From the NCBI GenBank assembly GCA_022794255.1, contig JAAWEL010000036.1, forward strand, positions 1 to 64,000: a DNA stretch of 64,000 nucleotides, given 5' to 3'. Positions 26,637 to 34,989 of this stretch are shown in pieces (position 1 is the first letter of the stretch; the number at the start of each line of letters is the position of its first letter). Both the position numbers and the translations under genes were made by a program. This stretch comes from Lachnospiraceae bacterium (GTDB taxonomy: Bacteria > Bacillota > Clostridia > Lachnospirales > Lachnospiraceae). A model generated the notes under the pieces. That model was not told the DNA's origin, did no database searches, and saw nothing but the letters and a program-made list of their open reading frames with translations.

Positions 26637-27926
26637 TTACAGACTGTATCCCAGGGCCAATGGAAGCCATGTTGTCAGAGGCGCCCACAGGCTAATCGCC
26701 AACAGTACGATAATATTGCAGATCAGATAGGGAAGCGCTCCCCTGAATATAGCAATAATTGGCATGCGGTTAATCTTATTACAAGCATTGAGACACATTC
26801 CCACTGGAGGAGTAACCAGCCCGATTGCCAGTCCTGTGATCATCATGGCTCCAAACTGGAGGGCTGAAAAGCCGTAGCTCTGCATGACCGGAAGCATAAT
26901 CGGAGTAAGCAAAAGAATTGCTGGACTTACATCAATAAATGTACCAATCATCAGGATCATTACACAGAATACCAAAGCAATTCCCCAGGCAGGCATATTC
27001 AGGGCAATAAAGAAATTGGCCACAATTTGCGGAACCTTCTGCATGGTCAGCACCCAAGTAAAAATGGTGGTAAAACCAATGATCAGCATAATAGAAGAAG
27101 AGGAAATCAGGGTCTTTTTCAATGCCTCAACCACTGCTTTCCAGGTCAGCTCCTTATAGATAAAAAATCCCACCAAAATGGAGTACAGCACAGCCACACC
27201 AGCACTTTCTGATGCAGTACATACACCAAAAGACACACAAACAATGATAAACACTGGCATCAATAAGGCCGGAATACCAGACAAGATCGCTGATGCAAAT
27301 TCTTTAAATACAAAAGGAGTCTTGGCCGGATGCCAGCCCTTTTTATGACTGATTGCAAACACCACCACCAGCTGCGTCAACCCAATCAGGATTCCCGGTA
27401 CCGCACCAGCCATAAAAAGGGCTCCAACCGATGCGCCAGATATCATGGAATACACAATCATTGGTGTGGATGGAGGAATAATCATACCCATGGTGGAGGA
27501 TGCCACCGTAATACCGGCAGATGCATCCGGCGGATAGCCCAGTTCCTCCATTGCAGGAATCAAAATGCTTCCCAGGGCGGATGTATCTGCCACCGAAGAA
27601 CCAGAAATCCCGCCAAAAATCATGGATGCTACAATATTTACCTCACCAAGTCCACCGTGAAACGGCTTTAACAGCTGCAGACAGAAATTGATGATCCGTT
27701 TTGTAATACCACCTGTATTCATCAACTCACCAGCCAGCATAAAAAGCGGCATGGCGATCATCAGCTCACTGTAAGCGCCATTCCATACCCGCTGGGGCAC
27801 CATGGACAAAAAAGTGGGGGCATTGGTAACAATATATGTGACACAGGAGGCACCGATTGCAAAAGCCAGAGGTACTCCGAGAACTGCAAAGAAGATCAGC
27901 AGCACCAAAAGAATAATCATTGCCAT
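26637..27926 (-). CDS. dctM: TRAP transporter large permease DctM
   Basis: Ion-coupled import channel of a tripartite (TRAP) transporter for an organic acid or sugar acid. The 429-aa protein has about twelve spans and the family signatures PLFMLAGELMNTGGI, GGISGSSVADTSALG and the ASSTMGMIIPPSTPMI loop. It is third in the minus-strand order dctP-dctQ-dctM, with the terminator just downstream. A spaced GGAG precedes the ATG. The substrate is not predictable from the permease. Confidence 0.94.
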   Translation of the reverse strand: MAMIILLVLLIFFAVLGVPLAFAIGASCVTYIVTNAPTFLSMVPQRVWNGAYSELMIAMPLFMLAGELMNTGGITKRIINFCLQLLKPFHGGLGEVNIVASMIFGGISGSSVADTSALGSILIPAMEELGYPPDASAGITVASSTMGMIIPPSTPMIVYSMISGASVGALFMAGAVPGILIGLTQLVVVFAISHKKGWHPAKTPFVFKEFASAILSGIPALLMPVFIIVCVSFGVCTASESAGVAVLYSILVGFFIYKELTWKAVVEALKKTLISSSSIMLIIGFTTIFTWVLTMQKVPQIVANFFIALNMPAWGIALVFCVMILMIGTFIDVSPAILLLTPIMLPVMQSYGFSALQFGAMMITGLAIGLVTPPVGMCLNACNKINRMPIIAIFRGALPYLICNIIVLLAISLWAPLTTWLPLALGYSL

Positions 27927-27952
27927 AACAGATACTCAGCTCCTTTCTCTTC

Positions 27953-28414
27953 TTATGGGTTTTCCTTGGTCAGCGCCTTATTCTTCGGCGCAAAATAGGA
28001 AATGTCAGCAGTTATAAATTCAATAATCTTAATCACAATGCAGACAGCACAGATTGCTCCTGCCATAGGCATAATCCCATACATATACTTCATAGGGATC
28101 TCCATTCCCTGGCTGATCTGCTTTCCCGCTACTCCCACATAGCTGATACCCTGTTTGGTAAATACCAGATCCACTACCAATACAATCAGATAGTTTACCA
28201 CGCTCAGCCACCGCTTGATTGCCGGAGGCACCCGGTCATAAAGAATGTCAATGATCACATGCTCATTTTTCAGCACATTAATTCCCATGCCCCAAAAGGT
28301 AGTAAAAGCAAACAAAGTCACATTAAACTCAGATAGCTCTTTCCAGCTATGGGAAAAGAAGTACCGTGCAATAACAGAAAAAATCACCAGCACCGCCAAC
28401 AACCCCATGGCCAC
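27953..28414 (-). CDS. dctQ: TRAP transporter small permease DctQ (N-terminus probably longer)
   Basis: Four-span small subunit that partners DctM. Seen are FSVIARYFF, the WKELSEFNVTLFAFTTFWGMG segment typical of DctQ, and two C-terminal spans. The ORF track starts at a GTG (28414) with no ribosome-binding site, and the protein then lacks its usual N-terminal cytoplasmic segment. The reading frame stays open upstream to 28520 with sequence IKKWKKIGDKVFQVYFGIGVV. An AGGAAAGGGG site at 28484-28493 points to a start near 28472-28480, where only ATT or ATC is in frame. A rare start codon is the likely explanation; the real gene may be 20-23 codons longer. Confidence 0.88.
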   Translation of the reverse strand: MAMGLLAVLVIFSVIARYFFSHSWKELSEFNVTLFAFTTFWGMGINVLKNEHVIIDILYDRVPPAIKRWLSVVNYLIVLVVDLVFTKQGISYVGVAGKQISQGMEIPMKYMYGIMPMAGAICAVCIVIKIIEFITADISYFAPKNKALTKENP

Positions 28415-28535
28415 TACGCCTATTCCAAAATAAACCTGAAATACCTTATCGCCGATCTTTTTCCACTTTTTGATGACAATCAGCCCCTTTCCTGTACCCT
28501 CCGCTTTGTTAAAGCGGGGCTATGTAATACCCTAT

Positions 28536-28590
28536 CAAAAAGGCTCCCGGAATACATCGGTACTTCCGGTACCATGACTTCCAGGAGCCT
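28536..28590 (-). terminator. Attenuator-like hairpin between dctP and dctQ
   Basis: On the minus strand AGGCTCCTGGAA pairs with TTCCGGGAGCCT around an inner GGTAC/GTACC stem, followed by TTTTTG. It lies about 20 bp after the dctP stop. A leaky terminator here would leave more binding protein than permease. A second small stem (CCGCTTT-AAAGCGG) lies between it and dctQ. Confidence 0.75.
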
Positions 28591-28611
28591 AAGGATCAAT
28601 TCCTTTTTCCC

Positions 28612-29736
28612 TTACTTAGCATTTGCTACGATATCCTGCATCTCCTTCAGCTCATCCGCTGTCATGATGCCCTCTTCTACACACTGGTCATACACAACCT
28701 GTACTGCATCCTGGAACGCCTTCAGCTCTTCCTCGCTGGGCTCATAAACCTCGCAGCCAGCATCAATTACCACCTGCTTTGCTGCTGCCTGGTTCTCATC
28801 GATCAGCTGATCATTGTAGGTTCCCATCTCAGTGGCACATTCAGAAATAATATCCTGGTACTCCTGAGGGAGGCTGTTCCACCATGCAGCGTTTACGTAA
28901 AATGGATCCGGATGGAACTGGTAATTTACCTCTGTAAAGTACTGCTGTACCTCATAGAACTTCATACCCTCTACGTTCACCCATGGATTCTCCTGTCCAT
29001 CTGCAACACCAGTCTTTAAGCCCATATACAAATCAGAATAAGGAATCGTGGTGGTAGTAGCTCCCAGGGCTACGAATGTCTTGTCAATTGTGTTCATACC
29101 ATTGGTACGCATCTTTAAGCCTTGCAGATCCTCTGGCTTTGTGATGGCATGTTTGCTGTTGGAGAACTGTCTCCAGCCGCCTGCATCACACAGATTGATG
29201 ATCACAGTACCTGTCTCTGCTTCTGCCTCTGCACAGACCTTCTTTGCTAAATCGCTTTGCAGCAATGCTGTAACCTGCGCACGATTCTGGGCCAGAAATG
29301 GCAATGTAAACATCAGAAGACGGGGGCTGAAATCAAACTGGCCACCTCTCATCCCCTGTACCGTACCAGCAACTACCTGCTCCAGCATCTCCTTCTCTGT
29401 TCCAAGCTGTCCATTGCCGAACACTTCAACGGTCACATGGCCATTGGTCTTAGCCGCAACATCCTCCGCAAACTTCTCCATAGAAACATAGCGGGGATTC
29501 CCTTCTGGCTGTGCATGTCCTACCATCATGGTAAAATCGCCAAGAGCTGCGAAAGTATCCTCACCAGCTGCTGCCGCCTCAGTCTCACCGCCCTCAGCTG
29601 CCGCAGTAGTATCAGCTGCCGGAGCTGCCGTGGTAGCCTCGGCCTGAGTTGCTGCTGGCTGACTGCCGCCGCCACATGCTGCCAAACTGGATGCCGCTAA
29701 AGCCAGTGTTAAAAACATTGCAATTTTCTTTTTCAT
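28612..29736 (-). CDS. dctP: TRAP transporter substrate-binding lipoprotein DctP
   Basis: Extracellular binding protein that delivers the substrate to DctQM. A lipoprotein signal ends in LAACGGG (lipobox Cys near residue 21), followed by an Ala/Thr/Glu-rich linker. The DctP-family region begins with FTMMVGHAQPEGNPRYVSMEKFA and includes GLKMRTNG, with the arginine that usually contacts a carboxylate, and GVADGQENPW. Length is 374 aa. A GGAGG site precedes the ATG. A carboxylic acid or sugar-acid substrate is expected from the family, not from anything specific here. Confidence 0.93.
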   Translation of the reverse strand: MKKKIAMFLTLALAASSLAACGGGSQPAATQAEATTAAPAADTTAAAEGGETEAAAAGEDTFAALGDFTMMVGHAQPEGNPRYVSMEKFAEDVAAKTNGHVTVEVFGNGQLGTEKEMLEQVVAGTVQGMRGGQFDFSPRLLMFTLPFLAQNRAQVTALLQSDLAKKVCAEAEAETGTVIINLCDAGGWRQFSNSKHAITKPEDLQGLKMRTNGMNTIDKTFVALGATTTTIPYSDLYMGLKTGVADGQENPWVNVEGMKFYEVQQYFTEVNYQFHPDPFYVNAAWWNSLPQEYQDIISECATEMGTYNDQLIDENQAAAKQVVIDAGCEVYEPSEEELKAFQDAVQVVYDQCVEEGIMTADELKEMQDIVANAK

Positions 29737-29825
29737 AAATCCTGATCCTCCTTAAAATAATAAAAATACGCCTCTTACTTATGTACTTATGACACAAGAC
29801 AGCTTAGCATGAACACCGAGCCAAC

Positions 29826-29835
29826 TTGTATACAA
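29826..29835. promoter_or_regulatory. Candidate GntR operator 1 (TTGTATACAA)
   Basis: A perfect 10-bp palindrome TTGTATACAA lies about 90 bp upstream of dctP. Read on the minus strand it continues as TTGTATACAAGT, sharing 11 bases with operator 2. GntR/FCD proteins commonly bind short palindromes with a central GTATAC. Confidence 0.5.
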
Positions 29836-30061
29836 CCATGGTATGATATTACCACAATTTCCCTCTGAAAGCAACTGTTTTTTCCATATTCTCTTATAAT
29901 TCTTTCCTCTTTTTAATTCCAATACATTTATTTTTTCATCTATTTTTCACAATTTAATTCTCTATTTTTATATTAAATATCATTTTTTCTTTCTTTTCTC
30001 TTCTTTTCATCTAATTTTTTAGCAATCACTCACAAAATTGCTGCATTCTTTTCCAGACCCC
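29836..30061. other. T-rich intergenic stretch between dctP and its regulator
   Basis: Roughly 220 bases of strongly T/C-biased sequence with no ORF, no RNA gene and no stem of note. It separates two candidate operators. Confidence 0.5.
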
Positions 30062-30072
30062 TGTATACAAGT
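30062..30072. promoter_or_regulatory. Candidate GntR operator 2 (TGTATACAAGT)
   Basis: TGTATACAAGT repeats in inverse orientation the sequence of operator 1 and lies 27 bp upstream of the -35 box of the GntR gene. Confidence 0.45.
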
Positions 30073-30098
30073 TTTCTCTTTTTCTCTTCTCTATCTAT

Positions 30099-30127
30099 TT
30101 GACAGTTTGTTTTTTTCCTCCTATAAT
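30099..30127 (+). promoter_or_regulatory. Consensus promoter of the GntR regulator
   Basis: TTGACA and TATAAT, both perfect, are separated by 17 bases. It lies about 80 bp before the start codon. Confidence 0.75.
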
Positions 30128-30205
30128 AAAAGCGTAGACTTGCTATACACACAGAGTGGGCCATATCTCTTCTTCTGCCCGTCTCTGTGATGACAGGCAA
30201 GGAGA

Positions 30206-30925
30206 ATGGGGGTGTCACTCTTGGAGACCAGTCTGACTAATGAAGAAATATATTCTGTTCTAGAAAATGAAATTGCCCAATTGAATATCCTTCCAGGAGA
30301 AGTCTTAAGCGAAAATACTCTGTGTCGGCGATTCCACATTTCCCGCACTCCCGCCCGCAGTGTACTACAACGTCTTCAGCAAAATGGCTTTGTGCAGATT
30401 GTTCCTCACAAGGGAACCATTGTCACTTCCATTAACCTAAAACCTGCGAATCAATGGATTTTTCAGCGCCTTGCTGTGGAATGTATGGTTCTCCGTGACT
30501 TCATCAGTATCTGCACCCCCACAGACATTGCCCGAATCCACTATTCTCACGAATTGCTATTAAAGATTACAGACCGTTTGCTTCTTGATCCAGAGCATTT
30601 TAATATCAATGAATTTCTCCATATGGATCTGGCGATGCACAGAATCTGGTTTCAGGCAACGGATAAGCTTTTTTTGTGGGAAAACTTAACCCGCCCCCAG
30701 GCCGATTATTCTCGTTTCATTCGTCTGGATGTTATGAGAGGGCGCAATGTCCCAGATGTTCTAAAAGAGCATAAGGAACTGATCGATATCATTGAAGCAA
30801 AGAATCTTCCTGCCATTGAGCCATTACTAAGGCGCCACCTCTATGGTGGAGTAAGGCGTATGGGCAGCAAGTTGTTTTCAGATGAGTACCAGCGTTATTT
30901 TACATCGGAAAATTGTAATGATTAG
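30206..30925 (+). CDS. GntR-family regulator with FCD ligand domain
   Basis: The 239-aa protein has an N-terminal winged helix (LTNEEIYSVLENEIAQLNILPGEVLSENTL, then RRFHISRTPARSVLQRLQQNGFVQIVPHKGTIV). A helical FCD domain follows, with FLHMDLAMHRIWF, EHKELIDIIEAKN and RRHL supplying the usual metal-binding histidines. It is divergent from dctP and probably controls the TRAP genes in response to the transported acid or a metabolite. AAGGAG sits very close to the ATG, so the GTG two codons later is an alternative start. A terminator follows. Confidence 0.87.
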   Translation: MGVSLLETSLTNEEIYSVLENEIAQLNILPGEVLSENTLCRRFHISRTPARSVLQRLQQNGFVQIVPHKGTIVTSINLKPANQWIFQRLAVECMVLRDFISICTPTDIARIHYSHELLLKITDRLLLDPEHFNINEFLHMDLAMHRIWFQATDKLFLWENLTRPQADYSRFIRLDVMRGRNVPDVLKEHKELIDIIEAKNLPAIEPLLRRHLYGGVRRMGSKLFSDEYQRYFTSENCND

Positions 30926-30990
30926 ATACGGTTATGATTTCGTATCCGTAAGATATAATGTCAGTGAATCTTTTTTAGGCTTTATACAAT

Positions 30991-31034
30991 AGGCTTATGA
31001 GCAGGAATCCTTATCTTCTACTCATAAGCCTTTA
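30991..31034 (+). terminator. Terminator of the GntR gene
   Basis: AGGCTTATGAG and CTCATAAGCCT form a perfect 11-bp stem with a 19-nt loop, followed by TTAAA. The T-run is short but the stem is strong. Confidence 0.7.
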
Positions 31035-31035
31035 A

Positions 31036-31247
31036 ACCCTTATCAATGACTTTATTTCAAATCATATGGTTGGGATTCTATGATATAGCACATATATAGT
31101 GGAAAAACTATTGACAGATTAAAAAGAAAGATTTACGTATAAATAGTGGTTTGAAACCTTTTGTTATTTATTTCTTTAGTTACATATATCGTTTGTTGGC
31201 GATTTAATTCAATCTGACATATAGCTCATAAACGCAGCTGAAAGTTG
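31036..31247. other. Gene-free AT-rich interval
   Basis: No ORF or RNA gene is visible. A TTGACA at about 31112 has no -10 box at a usable distance. Confidence 0.5.
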
Positions 31248-31754
31248 TTATCTAACCTCAAATCCTGATGTTGTTACAGTCTTAAATTCTTGTAAAGAGC
31301 CATACATTTCAAAAACCGAATAATTTCCTTTCAGTCGATATGTGCCTGGTTCTAATCCGCGAAGGTTATAACTAACTATTGTCATTGACAAATCATCATC
31401 AGGATAATCTTCTTTTGACCACTCTACCTTTTTGCGATGAACTTCAGTCCAACCACTACCCTCAGATTTTTGCAATATTACTGTTGTTATAATTTTTTTC
31501 ATTTCTTCATGGCACTGCAAACGTGAGTAGATTCCTAGTGTACGATATCCTTGATCTGAGAGTTCTAATGTTACTGTCGATATTAATTGTCCTCTTGGAG
31601 ACACCTCTATCCCGACAGCTTCCTCATTACTGTATTCTTTTGCTGATATATCCTCTGACAAGTTTCTCACCTGTGCATAAGCTGGCATGATTGACATAAT
31701 TACCATTAATATAGATAAACAAATGACTGAAACTTTTTGAAGGTATCTTTTCAT
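31248..31754 (-). CDS. Secreted protein of unknown function
   Basis: I do not recognise the family. The 168-aa product has a clear signal peptide (MKRYLQKVSVICLSILMVIMSIMPAYA). The mature part looks beta-rich: STVTLELSDQ, TVILQKSEGSGWTEVHRKKVEW, and a last strand YRLKGNYSVFE before EFKTVTTSGFEVR. The ORF track begins 12 codons early, but AAAGGAGGAG lies just before the ATG at 31754. It lies 25 bp after the DUF4367-like membrane protein on the same strand and is probably co-transcribed. Confidence 0.75.
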   Translation of the reverse strand: MKRYLQKVSVICLSILMVIMSIMPAYAQVRNLSEDISAKEYSNEEAVGIEVSPRGQLISTVTLELSDQGYRTLGIYSRLQCHEEMKKIITTVILQKSEGSGWTEVHRKKVEWSKEDYPDDDLSMTIVSYNLRGLEPGTYRLKGNYSVFEMYGSLQEFKTVTTSGFEVR

Positions 31755-31779
31755 TTTCTCCTCCTTTATCCTCTTGTTA

Positions 31780-32628
31780 CTATTTATCAATATATAAATC
31801 CTTCACTATTTCAATAAATTCCGTCTTTTCCATCACTCCTGAAAAATAATAAAATGCCTCTTCCCCTTCTATACATGCACTATATTCAATATCACCATTC
31901 TCTAATTTATTTTCTTCTATTTGAATTTCTTTATTTATCCAATTGTTATAGAGTTTTAAGTAACCATTCCTGTCTGAATCAATCATTGACAATGTTCTTC
32001 TCTCCATTGACTTATCTTCATTTAAAAAAAGTCTTTTTTGTTTATAAATAAATTTAAGGACCGCATGCGTTCCATCTGCTTCTATCCCAGAAAACACCAT
32101 TCCATCTGGCATATATCCCAGCATCATTACTGGTATTCCTAAGTCCTGAGCAATTTGATCATATGCCTTATCCAATTCATCCTTTTTAAACTCTATGGGG
32201 GTATTATACCGAATCAAAGCACTTCCACCACTTTTCCCTGGATACTGGACATAGCGGTACTCACTCTTTGCTACTGAACTTATCCCCCCTATTAAAGCCA
32301 CCCCCAATACAGCCGCTGCCACCACTCCGGCTTTAAAGCTTTTACTCTTATACCTTCTCGTCTTTCCCAGATCACGTCCCTTCTCATACTCCTCCGTTGT
32401 TATCGGCCTTATCCCCTTTGCGTCCAAACGTGCCAGCAAAATATCTGCCTCCAGCTTTGATTTCCGATCCAGCTTGTCCATCTCTTCAGAAGTCATATTC
32501 TGTTTTTCATACTCTAGCTCCTGCTCAGCATCAACCGCCATTTTCAACAAGCTGGCATCATCCATACCAATTGTCTCCTGAAGCCAGGATTCTATGTGAC
32601 TTAATTTCTCGTCATATAAACTTTTCAC
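31780..32628 (-). CDS. Membrane protein with DUF4367-like extracytoplasmic domain
   Basis: The 282-aa protein has a helical cytoplasmic part (residues 1-95), one membrane span (AGVVAAAVLGVALIGGISSVA) and an outer domain. The outer part resembles DUF4367, including the GYMPDGMVFSGIE segment and a closing YYFSGVMEKTEFIEIVKDLY. Such proteins often pair with ECF sigma factors as anti-sigma-like regulators. An ECF sigma gene lies 1.3 kb away on the same strand, with murG between them on the other strand. The start is GTG with GAAAGG seven bases upstream. Function remains inference. Confidence 0.7.
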   Translation of the reverse strand: MKSLYDEKLSHIESWLQETIGMDDASLLKMAVDAEQELEYEKQNMTSEEMDKLDRKSKLEADILLARLDAKGIRPITTEEYEKGRDLGKTRRYKSKSFKAGVVAAAVLGVALIGGISSVAKSEYRYVQYPGKSGGSALIRYNTPIEFKKDELDKAYDQIAQDLGIPVMMLGYMPDGMVFSGIEADGTHAVLKFIYKQKRLFLNEDKSMERRTLSMIDSDRNGYLKLYNNWINKEIQIEENKLENGDIEYSACIEGEEAFYYFSGVMEKTEFIEIVKDLYIDK

Positions 32629-32692
32629 AAGATTGCCTTTCTGTTTTCACAGTTTTTCCAGTTTTACCACCTACTTCTGATCAAATTCAGGG

Positions 32693-32723
32693 TTGACTTT
32701 TTGACGGTTATGGTTACTATAAT
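32693..32723 (+). promoter_or_regulatory. Probable murG promoter
   Basis: TTGACT and TATAAT are separated by 19 bases, slightly long. Downstream, TTATAGTAA at about 32763 is the inverse of TTACTATAA in the -10 region, so the leader could fold back. Confidence 0.4.
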
Positions 32724-32791
32724 ATATAGATCAAATCGTAACAGCAGTAGGTTCTTGACTGTTATAGTAAATCCAAAACGGAGGCACTTTT

Positions 32792-33859
32792 ATGAAAAAA
32801 ATCGTGCTGACCGGCGGCGGGACCGCCGGACACGTCACTCCCAACCTGGCACTTCTGCCATCCCTAAAAGAACGAGGCTATGAGATCCGTTATATCGGCT
32901 CCTACAATGGCATTGAACGAAAGCTGATCGAAAATGCTAAAATTCATTATGACGGCATTTCCTCCGGCAAACTGCGCCGATACTTTGACCTCAAAAATTT
33001 CTCAGACCCGTTTCGCGTTCTGAAGGGCTATGGAGAAGCATTGCGTCTAATCAAAGAATTCCATCCGGATGTGGTTTTCTCTAAAGGTGGTTTTGTAGCA
33101 GTTCCTGTTGTTCTGGCTGCCAGACACTACAAAATCCCCACCATCATCCACGAATCAGATATGACCCCTGGCCTTGCAAACAAGATCTGCATTCCTTCTG
33201 CTGCCAGGGTATGCTGCAATTTCCCGGAAACTCTGTCCTATCTTCCCAAGGAAAAAGCGGTTTTGACAGGCTCTCCCATCCGAAAAGAACTGTTAGAGGG
33301 AGACCGACTTACCGGGCTTAATTATTCCGGGCTTTCTTCCGATCAACCGGTTATCCTTGTTATCGGCGGAAGCCTTGGATCCGTCATTGTCAACAATGCG
33401 GTCCGTAAGCTACTTCCCCAGCTGTTAGAACAATTTCAGATCATACATATCTGCGGTAAAGGCAATCTGGACGAGAGCCTGAACGGGCAGCGCGGATATG
33501 TGCAGTACGAATATGTGGATGCTCCTCTGCGACATTTCTTTGCAGTTGCCGATCTGATTCTGTCCCGGGCAGGCGCTAATTCTATCTGCGAAATCCTAGC
33601 CTTAAGGAAGCCCAATATTCTGGTTCCTCTCTCTGCTGCTGCCAGTCGTGGTGACCAGATCCTTAACGCCCGTTCTTTTGAAAAACAAGGCTTTTCCCGG
33701 GTTTTAGAGGAAGAACAGATGACGGATGAAAACCTTTTCAATGTGATTCAGGATACATTCCGCCGCCGTCATCAGTATATCTCTGCCATGGAACAAAGCA
33801 ATTTAAGCGATGCCGTATCCACGGTTATGGATCTGATCTCCTCCTATGCTGAGGCATGA
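32792..33859 (+). CDS. murG: MurG-type UDP-GlcNAc transferase, solitary gene
   Basis: Transfers GlcNAc from UDP-GlcNAc to lipid I to make lipid II at the inner membrane face. The 355-aa GT28 protein has the N-terminal GGGTAGHVTP loop, the SKGGFVAVPVVLAA segment, the C-terminal sugar-nucleotide loop RAGANSICEILAL and GDQILNA. The usual HEQN in the acceptor-binding loop is HESDMTPGLANK here, a pattern of a divergent MurG branch. It stands alone outside any mur/fts cluster. GGAGG precedes the ATG. A second, canonical murG may exist elsewhere, so this copy's role is not certain. Confidence 0.85.
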   Translation: MKKIVLTGGGTAGHVTPNLALLPSLKERGYEIRYIGSYNGIERKLIENAKIHYDGISSGKLRRYFDLKNFSDPFRVLKGYGEALRLIKEFHPDVVFSKGGFVAVPVVLAARHYKIPTIIHESDMTPGLANKICIPSAARVCCNFPETLSYLPKEKAVLTGSPIRKELLEGDRLTGLNYSGLSSDQPVILVIGGSLGSVIVNNAVRKLLPQLLEQFQIIHICGKGNLDESLNGQRGYVQYEYVDAPLRHFFAVADLILSRAGANSICEILALRKPNILVPLSAAASRGDQILNARSFEKQGFSRVLEEEQMTDENLFNVIQDTFRRRHQYISAMEQSNLSDAVSTVMDLISSYAEA

Positions 33860-33908
33860 CTGAAACATTGGGGCTTATCCAAACTTGTACTATGTGGTTT
33901 AAATAAAA

Positions 33909-34520
33909 TCAGGTTCCCTCTGGAATCCCCTGCGTTTTTCTCATATTTACCATTGGAGAAGTCTTGTTCCTTCCTGTAGGACGATACTTCTCCGGTGCCT
34001 CCGGGCAAAGGCATTTTCTTAAATGATTTCTTCCTCTTGCCAATCTTGCCCTACAAGTATCTGCTCGGACTCCTAAAATCTTACTGACTTCTGTCATTGG
34101 CCTACCTTCAATAACATGCAGCACAAATACGATCAACCATTCTTTTTTCATACTTTTTAATGCTTCCATCACAGCCTCATATTCCTGCCGCTCCAGCAAA
34201 ATACTCAGACTGTCACGACCAAAGCTTTTCTCATTTATCAATGAAGCGTCCTGAATAATTGCCGGATCATAATAAGTAACCGGATGCGATCCCTGACTTC
34301 GATAATAATCGATACATCGATTCTTCATTATTTTCATGAGAGTAGCTCTGACCTTATATTCCGGCCAATCTACTGGATAGTGACTAAAATACGCGGTAAA
34401 TGTCTCTTGCACCAAATCGTCAATCTCATCTGTCGGAATACCTTTATTCTTCGCAATAAGACGAATCAGTGACACATGAGCCGTATAAACGGCGCGAAAT
34501 TGATCTTCTTTTGACTTCAT
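33909..34520 (-). CDS. ECF-type sigma-70 family factor
   Basis: The 203-aa protein has sigma region 2 (DEIDDLVQETFTAYF, then MKIMKNRCIDYYR) and region 4 (MTEVSKILGVRADTCRARLARGRNHLRKCL). It lacks regions 1 and 3, as expected for an ECF factor. The last 30 residues form a basic tail beyond region 4. GGAG lies upstream of the ATG at 34520. It follows the HIT gene after 34 bp, so it may be read from the rhomboid-HIT unit. It converges with murG. Its possible anti-sigma partner is the DUF4367-like protein nearby, but they are not adjacent. Confidence 0.82.
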   Translation of the reverse strand: MKSKEDQFRAVYTAHVSLIRLIAKNKGIPTDEIDDLVQETFTAYFSHYPVDWPEYKVRATLMKIMKNRCIDYYRSQGSHPVTYYDPAIIQDASLINEKSFGRDSLSILLERQEYEAVMEALKSMKKEWLIVFVLHVIEGRPMTEVSKILGVRADTCRARLARGRNHLRKCLCPEAPEKYRPTGRNKTSPMVNMRKTQGIPEGT

Positions 34521-34554
34521 TCTCTATGCGTTCTCCTATTCCCATATTCCAACC

Positions 34555-34971
34555 CTACAATCCCTTTTTTATCATTTCTGCAATTTTCTCCAGTTCCTTT
34601 GGCTCTTCTTCTCCCGGAGTCCAACTTACCATAACCGGGCCACCCTCATATCGCGGAATTACATGTACATGAAGATGAAATACCGTTTGCCCGGCACTAG
34701 CCCCATTATTCTGCACCACATTAAAACCATTGGCTCCTAGTTTCTCTTTCATTGCCATGCCGATCTTTCCTGCTAATGGAAGAATTTTTGCCATTGTTGC
34801 AGGATCTGCTTCACAAAGATCCTTAAAATGTTCTTTAGGAAGAATCAATGCATGTCCCCTCGATGCCGGCCCCAAATCAAGAATCACCCGAAAAATCTCA
34901 TCCTCATAAACAGTTGCTGATGGAATTTCACCATTAGCAATCTTACAAAAAATGCAATTTCCATCCCTCAT
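34555..34971 (-). CDS. HIT-family nucleotide hydrolase
   Basis: The 138-aa protein is a Hint-type HIT enzyme that cleaves nucleoside phosphoramidates or dinucleotides. It has CIFCKIANGEIPS with a CxxC pair at the N-terminus, the GHALILPKEHF segment and the histidine triad FHLHVHVIPRY with catalytic His in the middle. AAGGAGG precedes the ATG. It lies 18 bp after the rhomboid gene on the same strand. Cytoplasmic. Confidence 0.92.
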   Translation of the reverse strand: MRDGNCIFCKIANGEIPSATVYEDEIFRVILDLGPASRGHALILPKEHFKDLCEADPATMAKILPLAGKIGMAMKEKLGANGFNVVQNNGASAGQTVFHLHVHVIPRYEGGPVMVSWTPGEEEPKELEKIAEMIKKGL

Positions 34972-34989
34972 AACCGTAACCTCCTTCTA

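Noticed and set aside
29836-30061. T-rich stretch considered as a CRISPR leader or phage attachment site
   Set aside because: No repeats of array spacing, no integrase and no tRNA lie nearby.
31112-31137. TTGACA followed by TATAAA as a promoter
   Set aside because: The boxes are 21 bases apart and no plus-strand gene follows.
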